Below, piece by piece: positions 1 to 8,826 of a stretch of DNA of 14,091 nt (position 1 is its first letter; each line of letters begins with the position of its first letter). Source of the DNA: Larix sibirica (lineage: Eukaryota; Streptophyta; Pinopsida; Pinales; Pinaceae). Location: NCBI GenBank assembly GCA_004151065.3, contig NWUY0300003494.1, positions 69,777-83,867 of the forward strand, written 5' to 3'. The translations under genes were made by a program, and so were the position numbers. Below the pieces are notes generated by a model. It worked only from the letters and a program-made list of their open reading frames with translations. It was not told where the DNA came from and made no database searches.

Positions 1-514
1 GTCTACAACCAATAGACCAAGAGTCTGAAATACAGCCTACCACCACATATCGACAATCGCCAGCATATAGCCAATGCAGAGAGCAACAAAAAAACCAAGA
101 ATCCAGCCATAGCAATCAAACACCATACAAAAAAAGGCTGCTAGACTCCCGGAGAACATCATCCGCCCAAAATTCAAAAAATAGGCGACCTTCCAATGCA
201 GAAAGAGCACGCTTCGACAGAGAATCCGCATGAGAGTTCTCCTCCCTGAGAATATGGATGAACTGAATGTCATTAAAAACCTCACGGGGAGCTTGAATCT
301 TCACCAACCAGGGCTGAAGAGATATAACATTAATCGGACCCAAACCATTAACCCAATTCACCACCACAAGAGCGTCCCCAGCAATCTGAGACAGCTGCAA
401 CTGCCTGACATTAGCAAAATATAAAAGACACTACAGGGCACAGACCTCGCTACGAGTGTTCGTACCAATGCCCACATTCAGCCAAATGTTAAAATAAGCC
501 TGATCATTAAGTAG
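1..514 (-). mobile_element. 5'-truncated LINE fragment (3' end of element, runs off the left edge)
   Basis: On the minus strand this stretch begins inside an RNase H domain and continues into untranslated sequence up to the window edge. The homology stops abruptly near 511-520, next to a short T run on the plus strand, which is what 5' truncation during LINE insertion leaves. The left 115 bases after the stop codon have no recognisable coding content and are read as 3' UTR. The poly(A) tail and target-site duplication would lie outside the window. The protein differs clearly from the RNase H of the larger LINE at 4659-10974, so this is another family and not a displaced piece of that element. 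Confidence 0.7.
116..514 (-). pseudogene. LINE ORF2 C-terminus: RNase H (RVT_3-type) domain relic
   Basis: This is the C-terminal part of a plant LINE ORF2, an RNase H domain that would degrade RNA in the RNA:DNA hybrid. Reading from about 514 down to the TGA at 116-118, one frame shows GIGTNTRSEV, where the Glu matches the second catalytic acid. LQLSQIAGDALVVVNW follows with the third acid (Asp of GDA), then ILREENSHADSLSKRAL with the last Asp. The first Asp (the FFDGA motif) is missing because the fragment is truncated. A TAG at 431-433 interrupts the frame where related proteins commonly have Trp, suggesting a G-to-A change. Downstream of the domain about 30 residues end in LFLYGV. It is a dead fragment with no promoter or 5' part. 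The assignment rests on the RNase H motif order, which I consider reliable. Confidence 0.75.
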
Positions 515-602
515 TTTTTTCTTTATGTTTGTGGTATCATGCTCAGATTTGTGGCATTTAGGCGACCCCTTTGTTTCCATTTGGATAACGGTGGATTTAG
601 TG

Positions 603-870
603 TTTTCCCCACGCTTGTTGGGAATGTTTGGGACCCTTGGCTAAAGTTATCAAACAGCATAAAATTGTTTCATGGGTCTATGTGGACCATGAATGAATTT
701 GTGTAATTTTCCATGCTTGTTGGGAATGTTCGGGATAGTTATGAAACAGCATAAAAATGTTTTATGTGTCCATTTGGATAATGGTAGATAAACCATGAAT
801 GAATTTGTGTAATTTTAACAAATTAGTCGATAAACCATGTATGAATTTGTGTAATTATAACAAATTACGT
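603..870. repeat. Degenerate tandem repeat, about 105-bp units plus about 42-bp subunits
   Basis: Two diverged copies lie head to tail: 603-706 and 707-812. Both contain GCTTGTTGGGAATGTT, then AAACAGCATAAAA, then CCATGAATGAATTTGTGTAA. A shorter copy of the last part follows at 813-854 (AACAAATTAGTCGATAAACC, then TGTATGAATTTGTGTAA), and a start of another at 855-870. An upstream CATTTGGATAA at 579-589 recurs at 770-780, so the array may begin slightly earlier. It has no coding potential. It could be a local satellite or the internal repeats of an unrecognised non-autonomous element. Confidence 0.65.
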
Positions 871-915
871 TAGACTAGAATATGAATTGGAAGAGTGGAT
901 AAAGCCATCTTTGGT

Positions 916-1100
916 ACTTCATAGTTTTACCTAGCTATATAAAATGGGTATAGCCATATTTGTTACTTCGTGGTTTTATATAGTTATAGCCCACTTCATG
1001 GTATTGCCTAACTATATATCTGCCTAATAATATATCACTTAATGGTTTTGTTTAAATATAGCATTCCATGGTTAATATGCCACTTCATGGTATTGTTTTA
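916..1100. repeat. Short degenerate repeat array with ACTTCATGGTTTTG-like core
   Basis: The core ACTTCATGGTATTG or a close variant (ACTTCATAGTTTTA, ACTTCGTGGTTTTA, ACTTAATGGTTTTG) starts at about 916, 964, 993, 1037 and 1082, giving irregular spacings of 29 to 48 bases. AACTATATAT- or AGTTATA-like AT-rich spacers sit between copies. The array lies just right of the 603-870 array but has a different core. It is non-coding and its origin is unknown. Confidence 0.45.
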
Positions 1101-2554
1101 TGGTTGCATTATTTATCTTATCATCCCTATCATTTCAGGGTTATGGAAATGTATTATGATTATATATTTTGTATTTATTTAGTCATATTTCAATTTCATG
1201 GTTTCAAGTAATTGGTGAGATATTGGAAAATTTGTGAAGATCGCATCTTCTCCATTTTCTCATTTTCTAAGAGAATGCTTCATGGGTACACATTATTTAT
1301 GTATGGTTTTGAGTAACTTTATCTTTGATAAATATTAAAAATGTTTGATTTAAATAATTTTGAAGGAAGCCTATAAATCAATCTAGATCATCAAAAATAT
1401 AAATCCAATATTAAAATGCTCAAACATCACAAATATGTGATTATCAAATTCCATCAAATATGAAACACTTTAAGTTAAGGGGTAAAATATCTTATTAAAG
1501 CTCATTTAAACCAATTTCACTGGTTAAATATGTGTCAAGCCTTTTTGTGAACGAAGGAAAACCAACTCCTTATCTAACCCTTAGACAACCTCTTATAAAT
1601 GTCTTAAAAATTTTAACATGACAATTCATTTAGAAAAAGGACTAAATGATGATTAATGATGACCGAAAGGAAACATCAATTGAAGAGTAAGGATTGCAAT
1701 TTACTCCATGCTATGGAAAAACTATCTCTATTTAACTTTGATACCATCTCATTCCTATTTTTTAAAAACATATCAATTTGTCAAATCTAAACATAGAGGA
1801 CACCAACCAACTAGTATAATTAAGTCAAATGGCATCCATTACATTGGAGGATACAAATAATGGCTAATATTTGTTTATTTTTTGATAAATTTGTTTATTA
1901 AAAACATAATTACTATATATAGTTGTTGTATTTAAACTTTACTTTGGAGTTAAACGATGATATGGCAAAGGAGACATTCTTAAGAAATAGTTATTTTTTA
2001 CAATATCAATATTCTTTAACAAAATGTGTTAATCATATGGGTGAAAACTAGTTTTCCATTCATCTCTAGCTCCTTGTTAAAACCATTAGAAAATAGTTCC
2101 AAACCCTTGCAATAAAAAAACCTTGTTAATGCCCTTGTTAGAATATATAGATAGTTGCAAAAACAAATAATTTTTTTAATAGTAACAAAACAATTACAAT
2201 GGTTACATAGAAATTATAGGCAACACAACTCAACAACGAAAATAACACATTCAACCATTTAATCACATAAAACATAATTATAATTATTCAAGGATTATTA
2301 ACATCTAATACATGGCATATCATAGCAACTTGCATAATCAACGCTTTTCCATAAAAAAATGATTATATTTCTTTCACAATTCTAATATCTTATAGGATAC
2401 CCATAAAACTAATTATAACATTTTCATATAGTTTAAGTTTAACGTACATAATAGAGACAAACTTATGCTCTCTATGTTGCAAATGATCATTATAACAACT
2501 TTGAAAATATGCATACAAATAACTCTTAGACAACCCAAATTGCATTATTGAGCC
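1101..2554. other. AT-rich non-coding stretch, nothing recognised
   Basis: The stretch is strongly AT-rich with dense stop codons in all frames. I see no open frame of useful length, no RNA gene, no terminal repeats and no clear array. Runs of A and T are frequent. It is probably old decayed transposon or intergenic DNA. Confidence 0.6.
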
Positions 2555-4655
2555 AATGTTGAATTCAAGGCTTGCATTCTTCCCAAGTAAGCAAATATTC
2601 ATCAAGTACAACATTACCCAAAAGCATTATCATCAACATACAAATAATACAAACCAAATTACTCGTCTGATAGAAGAGTGCATTTGGGAAATAAATCCAT
2701 GGAAGTGTTTTTCCTATCAACCATGGGCACTAGGTCGTGTAGGTGCCACCCCCATTCTAGGAAATAAAACAACAAGGGTGAATTTATTGGCTATGGTTGT
2801 GGCTTTTCTCACTCAACCCATTCCCTAATTATTACATCTAAGGGATTAACATCTCAAACAATTTTTAGTACAACCATCCCGATCAGCAGCCTATATTTTT
2901 CCCTTAGCCCTACACAACCCAAAGAATGTGATCCCCTCCTCTACAAAACAATCATTTAGGTTATCCCACTTCCCTCTAGTGCTCCACATAGGCTCACTAG
3001 GAAATATCTATTGTTAGGAACGAGGAAAAAGTTAGTTGTAAATTAATCTTTTAATCTTAGCAATTACCAATGCAAATAGTTATGACTTCGACATTGTTCC
3101 ATGGAAGCAATTATGACAACACTATGGCAGCATATCCAACACCCACATATCCGAGAACAAATCAACAATGAGAGAACGAATGTATTTCCCAAAAGTTTGC
3201 AGGAACAATAGGTTTGCATGAGAAACACATACCTTACCTTTAAGCTTGGGAAATAAAACACAAGGCATGTAATACAAAGGATGTGGAGTCTTAAGGAATT
3301 GACACATGGTAACCATAATAACATAATTTTTTTTTATTCCCCCTATTTCCCCATTCTTTGGTTCGTTTCCCCCATGGTACTCCGAGGGAATTATTACCCC
3401 AAGTGCACCTTTTTAATTATATTATGATTATTATTTTATATTACGGTCAACAATAATGAAATGGTAATTCACTTACCCAACTTACCATATACTTACACAT
3501 TATGGTCATATGCTCATAGGGAGTATTGCATTCCTCCTCTTCTTGGAATAACAATGTCCTTTGTGTTCCTCTTTCCAAAAAAACCATGTATGCAATATTT
3601 AGCCACACCTATAACAATCATCAAGAAAAACATGTTGTTGCAACCAACTTTACGTGGCAATTATCCTTTTCATGGATTTTTTTTTCAAATTCACAAGCAA
3701 ATCATATGTATTCTTAACATAAAAATAAAGTATGCAATCTGCCCAATACTATCTATATAGATATTCCTTTGCTTCACATGGCTGCCATGGACAAAAGTTT
3801 AGTTCATTATCTTTTCTGACACACCCTCCTTGATCCCAATAACCATGCAAAATGAATCTCTCATAGCACATTCATCCAAGTTGCCTCTTCCTTGCAACAA
3901 CTCACACTTCCAAGCTGAAGCATCCCCTTCTTTGTTAAATAGTTGCTCAGGTGATCCATTTTAATAAGGATTTCACATGCAAGAAGAGTTCCAACATAGG
4001 GTTCAAATATCATCGCATCAACCTTCTCCCCGGGATTTCCAACTTACAATATTCATCATCTGAGATTACTAGGTAGATCCACCATATACTTGTATCATAA
4101 ACACACACACACACATTATGAGTTATCTCTTTATCTTTCAACCAATTTTGGAAATAGTTATTATAGTAATTTTATTCCAAATAATATAGGAAGTTCCACA
4201 TAATACTTAACTTTCAATTGTGTAGGCAATAGTTTTATCTTCGTTATGGCTCATCCTCATTGCCATATCCAAGACATCTCTTTTGGTAAGTTTGTTCTCC
4301 TGGCAGAGCTTAGTCAAACCAACATGACTACTTATATTAACTCATTTTAACTACAGTGAAACATATCCTAAGCATGCACTCACCCAATGTTATCACACCT
4401 ATGTGCCAACATTCATTTATGCATAACCATAGTGTGCACCTTTGTGTAATGTACTTATGCACATTCACTCAATGTATCATTGCATTACATTGATTAAAAA
4501 TACTGTTATTTTATGTCATGCACTCCACCATAATGAGTTGGAATGGTTAACCAATTCCTTGACACATCATCCATCCACCTCCCTAATACTTGCTCAACCA
4601 TTTGGACACCTTCCTTTTCATCCAAAACAACACTAGAGGTACACCCTTTCAATGC
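2555..4655. other. AT-rich stretch with several short unassigned open segments
   Basis: No gene can be identified. Open segments of 50 to 100 codons occur at 2556-2828 (plus), 3064-3324 (minus), 3461-3760 (plus), about 3790-3965 (minus, two overlapping frames) and 4506-4640 (minus). None contains a motif I recognise, and none has a convincing start, splice-site set or partner exon. Base composition is a little less AT-rich and less repetitive than at 1101-2554. They may be fragments of an old gene or element, or chance. A T9 run lies near 3328 on the plus strand. Confidence 0.35.
4101..4115. repeat. (AC)7 microsatellite
   Basis: Seven perfect AC dinucleotides plus one A, flanked by ATA and TTATG. 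It is short and non-coding. Confidence 0.85.
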
Positions 4656-4703
4656 TCNGGAAAAAAGTGTAATTTCATTAAGTATAATCAAATTACATTT
4701 TGC

Positions 4704-4727
4704 TGAAAGGCTTCTATGAGCCCTTTC
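4704..4727 (-). other. LINE 3' UTR stem-loop candidate
   Basis: Read on the minus strand, GAAAGG, one bulged G and CT pair with AG and CCTTTC around a six-base loop CATAGA, giving eight base pairs. It lies about 140 bases downstream of the ORF2 stop, near the 3' end of the element. Plant L1 elements are known to carry 3' stem-loops that their reverse transcriptase recognises when priming, so such a role is plausible here. The structure was found by eye and not by a folding calculation. Confidence 0.4.
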
Positions 4728-4869
4728 GAGTGTTAGCTTTTCAGCTTCATATATAAAAAATAATAGTATCTTGTATCAATCCCATCAAAAATGATTCTGA
4801 GTTCTCCAGAGGAACCCAATGTCCAATAGATATATACATAAGTTATATAAAAAAAGTGCCTGTGAAATA
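4728..4869 (-). other. LINE 3' untranslated region
   Basis: This AT-rich sequence follows the ORF2 stop on the minus strand and contains stretches such as TTTTTTATATAAC and TATTATTTTTTATATATG. No coding content is seen. A run of A expected at the LINE 3' terminus is not obvious here or further left. Confidence 0.5.
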
Positions 4870-4973
4870 TCAAGAGTTTTGTTGCGCCGCCCCTTCAATA
4901 AACAACTTGTGATAATATTCATGAAAAGTGTCATTTATCTGTTCCTTGATTTTCCTCTGTCCAAGTTGTAAGT

Positions 4974-5815
4974 TCATTCCAAAAGGTAATCAGGTGCACT
5001 GTTTCGCTCCCTGTAGACATGACGACAAGAGAAAGTGTCAAAATCCCCTATGATCCTCAATGTTTCTGTCATCATTGAGTTTAAGAGAAGATTGTGACAG
5101 CACTGAACTTGATTAATCCAATTTATAACAATCATTGAGTCTCCCAAAATCTGAAGATGTGTGCAGTGTGTTTCTCTCGCAAAGCATATCAGAAGTTTGA
5201 AAGCAAATGGCTTGGCATAGTTTTTCGATCCATGCCCAAGGCCCATATGAATCTTGTAATGGTGGTTTTCTGATAGGTGGAGGATTGCACCTCCTCCACA
5301 AACATTATTTTGAGAAGCCCCATCGAAAAAAGCCCATGGCTTTTGAGTGTTGATTTCTTCCACCACAATATTACGGGGCACGGGTTGGTTTTTTTCCTGT
5401 GGGAAGTATGAAAGAATAGAGATACTGTTATGGGCCGCAAGTTTAGGGGTGGTTTGTTTTTCCTTGAAGATCGCTCGGTTTCTGGCAAGCCATATGCCCC
5501 ATATGGCAATCAACGGTAAAGCACGGATAAAAGTGTATCTGGGGCGTTGTTCCAAATGTTCCAAGCTTCTTCCACTCCATTCCATAGAAGGGAGAATCAA
5601 CATCTTCATCTCAGTCCATAGGTTTACAGTGAAGGGGCATCTCATGAAAATATGTGTCATCGATTCCTCATATTGTTTGCATAATGCACACGAACCAGGT
5701 CATTCGATATTCTTCTTTTTCATCCGATCCCACGTAGGAATCCTGTTTGCTAGAACACACCACATGAAAATTTTGCCTTTAATGGACAGTGAGTTTTCCA
5801 TATTTTTTGCCACCA
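4974..5815 (-). other. ORF2 zf-RVT and RNase H segment
   Basis: From about 5770 the frame reads MWCVLANRIPTWDRMKKKNI, a TGA (5700-5702, Trp expected), then GSCALCKQYEESMTHIFMRC, the Cx2C...HxxxC zinc-binding zf-RVT motif of plant LINEs. IWGIWLARNRAIF is the usual linker. The RNase H domain follows with Asp at FFDGAS, CGGGAILH, Asp at LGDSMIVINWI, and the last Asp in YRERNSAPDYLLE. The second catalytic residue, normally Glu in NYAE, is Lys here (NYAKPFAFK), a single G-to-A change. The TGA at 4974-4976 results from a local frameshift, after which the true C-terminus continues to 4870. Confidence 0.82.
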
Positions 5816-6537
5816 CCATTTGAGGCTGGCGACCAGATAAGTTCATCCCGTGAATTAGTAATTCTTACATGCGTACTTCTGAGGGCAAAGATGTATTCAT
5901 TCCATGTGTTGATGTGCTCCCTAGGTATACCCAGTTTTTCCGACCTCGACCAGCCCTGTTGCCAAAGATTTGTTGAGTGGAGGTCCACATTGTGATTCAA
6001 GTGGAAGATGACCTGTTGCTGGAGAAACTGAATAAGGGGAGGGGGGAGAAGATTTTTATTTTGGAAAACCAGCCATGGGTCAGTTCCGAGACGGATCTTC
6101 GATGCGAGCCCTCGCTCAATGAGCGAAAGTGACAAGAGGACCGCTTTCCAGATAACTGATATCCCCACAATAGGATTTGATGGATTTCTAATCTAGTGGA
6201 GCAGAGAGTCAAGAGCTATGTATTTCTGTTTTACCACCTCAGTCCATAGATTTTTAGTTAAGAGGATTCTCCATCTAGCCTTTGCTGCTAGGGATTTTGC
6301 AAAGAGGTGAATGTGTTTTAAATCCCATCCACCCGAGGATTTCGGTTGAGCAAGTCTTTCGCAGTTGACCCAAGGAGCAACATAGGATTTTGAACTCCCA
6401 GACCATAGGAATCGAAAGCATAATTTTCTAGCTTTTTCCAGAATTCCTTTTGGAATCCAAGCCAACGACATCCAGTAAACCGGAATGGCCTCCAACACCG
6501 ATTTGATGAGAACGAGTTTGCCAGCTCTGGAGAGCCA

Positions 6538-7803
6538 TCAGTGACTCCAGGCCATTAGTCTTTTTTCCAATTTTGCAAGAAGCCAACCCCAATCACTCAT
6601 TTTGTAGCCATTTGGTTTTAAATGGAAGCCAAGATATTTGAGACTAGCATCCAGATTCATGATTTCAAAAGGGAAGAGATATGCATACCTTTGCCTTTCT
6701 TCCTCGTTTAATCTGAATAGAGTGAGGGTTGACTTGTGTTCATTTATGACCATACCAGTCGCTGCTTGAAAAAGTTTCAGTATGTTATCCAAATTTTCCT
6801 CACCCCTTAGAGTGCCATCACAGAATAGAAGTATGTCATCTACAAAAAGTAGATGGGTGAGCCTTAGTGTGTTGGTGATGCTAATTCCATTAAAGGATCC
6901 TTGTCGTTTTGCGTCCAATATGGCTCTACTCAGTCCTTTAGCTACAAGTAGTAAAAGGAGGGGGGATAGGGGGCATAGCTACCGAAGACCTCTTTCTGCA
7001 CATAAGAAGTTTGTGGCAGCGCCATTGATAAGGATTGCAAAGGAGGCCAATGTGATGCAACTCAGGTGTGTCACTAGGATTCTCAAATATAACCAACTAA
7101 TTTTTTGTGAGTGCAGTCCTTCTTTGCAACTCCAATAGCCTCGTGAATCTATCTACCTTCTAGAAAACCGAACTGTTCCTTGGAGATGATCTTTGAGAGG
7201 ATCCTTTAAGCCTCTTCGCAATGATCTTTGCCACAACCTTGTATGTGATGTTGCATAAGGAGATCGGTCGGTAGTCATTCATTGAATTAGTTTTGTCATT
7301 TTTGGTATCAGGGCAATAAAAGTGGCGTTTAGGGGCGCGTGCACTATTCCCCCTTTCCTGGATTCCTCCACCAGATGGAGAAGATCATCTCCTATGATCT
7401 CATAGTGCGCCAGGAAGAATTCAATGGTCCATCCGTCACGCCTCGGACTTTTGTCCTTTTGAAAGCTGTGTAGAGTTTCTTTGAGCTCTTCTTCAGTGAC
7501 TTCTTCCATTAGATCTTGGTTGTCTTCAGGTGTGACAAGTCTAGGGAAAAATTGAGAGAGTCGAATAAGTTCCTCTATGTTAACTTTTCTCTTTTCCGTG
7601 AAAAGGGATTTAAAATGTGAGATACCCAGAGATGCAAGCTCTTCAAAAGATGAAGTGGCCTTGTTGTTTTCATTTTTAAGCTCCCAAATGGTATTTTGTG
7701 ATTTTCTCCCTTTCGCGAAAGCCTGGAAAAATTTCGTGTCATCCCCACACTCCAACCAAATAGCTCTGCTTTTTAAGCGCCAAACTTCCTCCTGGTTCAT
7801 CAA
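6538..7803 (-). other. ORF2 reverse transcriptase segment, motif A deleted
   Basis: The segment opens with the usual LINE pre-RT sequence (IWLECGDDTKFFQAFAKGR), then DGWTIEFFLAHY and IPKMT. A one-base shift moves the reading to [20 protein letters not shown], and a second one to [11 protein letters not shown]. After a stop and another shift comes EGLHSQKISWLYLRIL. In relatives, about 20 to 25 residues carrying motif A (the KxDLxKAYD Asp) separate these two halves, and here they are absent. Motif B survives as GLR-stop-LCPLSPLLLLL. Motif C is intact as THLLFVDDILLF, keeping the catalytic Asp pair. The thumb-like KYLGFHLKP and LAKLEKRLMAW follow. With one of three metal-binding Asp residues deleted, the enzyme would be dead even without the stops. 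Confidence 0.82.
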
Positions 7804-8079
7804 TAGTTTCCTGCGGCTTTGTTCGAGATATTTCAGCTGCTCTGTTGAATCCGGTGTAAGGAAGCCCCCTCCATCAGCATCCTGCAGTTGCGTGAGTTTC
7901 CATTCAACCTAAATTAATTCTCTGTCATCCCTTTCTTTTTTGTTGAACGCCCAGTCTTTTAAATTCTGTTTTACCCGTGAGAGATTCTTAACAAAATGCG
8001 ATGCTGCATAAACATCTTCTTCAAGTTGGAAGGAGATCCATGAATCTTTTATAATATTAGTAACCTCTTCCTCTTTTAG

Positions 8080-8826
8080 TTAGGCAACACATAATTTAAA
8101 AGGACTTGGTGGTTTAGTAGTATTCCGCAATAATTCAAGGCATATTGGAGAATGATCTGAGTCGCCTCCAGAGTCGACCCATTGTCTGAAACAAAATTTT
8201 TGGCCAGCTAGGTTTTCTGCAATCAGAAAACGATCCAACCGTTTTGCAATTCTTCCCTCGCTTGTTCTCCTATTTGTCCAGGTAGGCTTTAGTTTTGTAG
8301 GCATGACATCGATGAGATGAGAGTCCCTTATCAGTAAATCAAAGAATCCAGCTAGCGAGTCCCCTCTTGCTTGTGGTCCCCAATGCTTGTGGGATCCAAG
8401 GGTGAAGTTCAAATCTCCTCCCAAGATCAAGTTCTTAGCTGATAGGAAATATTTTTGTCTCAGAGCATTCCAGTACGAGACTCTCTCCAAATAGGGTCCA
8501 TAAATATTTAGGATAGTGAAACACTTATTTAAGCCAACATGACAGAATTTTGTTCCCAGTCTAGATTCAAAACCCCAAGTGTTCGTGACCTTAACTACCT
8601 TAGTGTTCCATCCCAATGCAAGTCCTCCCGAGTGCTCGTTGGCATTTATGGCAGCAAAATTATTCAAAGAAAAGGATGTTTTGAGATATGCAGTAACATC
8701 TTCCTCCATCCCCATAGTTTCTTGAATCATGAAGATATCCGGCTGATGTAGTGTGATCAACCTTTTCAGGGCAAGTTTTTTGGGTCTACTTGCCAAACCC
8801 CTGCTGTTAAGAGACAAGATTTTCAT
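8080..8826 (-). other. ORF2 endonuclease (EEP/APE-like) segment, 248 codons uninterrupted
   Basis: This is the apurinic-type endonuclease of the exonuclease-endonuclease-phosphatase family that makes the first-strand nick for LINE insertion. The frame is open from Met1 to the TAA at 8080-8082. Visible active-site residues are Asn7 (LSLNSRGL), Glu36 (IQETMG), Tyr109 (LNIYGP), Asp138 and Asn140 (LGGDLNF), and Asp224-His225 (SDHSPI). RLDRFLI at 196-202 is also typical. All the expected catalytic positions are present, so this is the best preserved part of the element. The TAA follows directly where the linker to the RT continues in the same frame (LKEEEVTNII), so it is a premature stop inside ORF2 and not a natural end. 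Confidence 0.88.
8823..8826 (-). promoter_or_regulatory. ORF1 stop / ORF2 start overlap (ATGA)
   Basis: On the minus strand the four bases ATGA contain the ORF2 start (8826-8824) and the ORF1 stop TGA (8825-8823). Such an overlap can let ribosomes that finish the first frame restart on the second. That role is inferred. The overlap itself and the open ORF1 frame over the preceding 57 codons are seen directly. Confidence 0.55.

Larger units (their letters stand above)
4870..8826 (-). pseudogene. LINE ORF2 polyprotein relic (endonuclease, RT, zf-RVT, RNase H)
   Basis: ORF2 would nick the target DNA and copy the element RNA into it (target-primed reverse transcription). It starts at ATG 8826 (MKILSLNSRGL), overlapping the ORF1 stop, and can be followed to a TGA at 4870-4872. 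About 1,300 codons is a usual length for plant L1 ORF2. Domains in order are endonuclease (8826-8080), RT (about 7800-6500), connector with AGKLVLIKSVLEAIPVYW (about 6530-6190), zf-RVT (about 5800-5620) and RNase H (about 5340-4870). In-frame stops lie at 8080, 7909, 7149, 6979, 6538, 6193 and 5700. Frameshifts fall near 7290, 7205, 7128, 5800 and 4975, with a deletion near 7098. Beyond the 4975 shift the last frame reads EQINDTFHEYYHKLFIEGAA, a natural end. It is certainly non-functional as a whole. Confidence 0.88.

Noticed and set aside
532-546. TGGTATCA followed by TGCTCAG, like a plus-strand tRNA-Met primer binding site
   Set aside because: Only the first eight bases match and no LTR-like CA end precedes it.
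1735-1746. ACTTTGATACCA, similar to a reversed primer binding site
   Set aside because: Ten of 12 bases match, but the following sequence (TCTCATTCC) does not start an LTR with TGT and no leader or gag is seen.
2556-2828. 90-codon plus-strand open frame
   Set aside because: No recognisable motif, low-complexity N-terminus and no supporting signals. It is noted only as an unassigned open segment.
5347-5823. 158-codon plus-strand open frame
   Set aside because: It lies antisense to the zf-RVT/RNase H part of LINE ORF2, which explains the conserved protein on the other strand. It has no domain of its own.
6782-7138. 118-codon plus-strand open frame
   Set aside because: It is antisense to the RT segment with motifs B and C.
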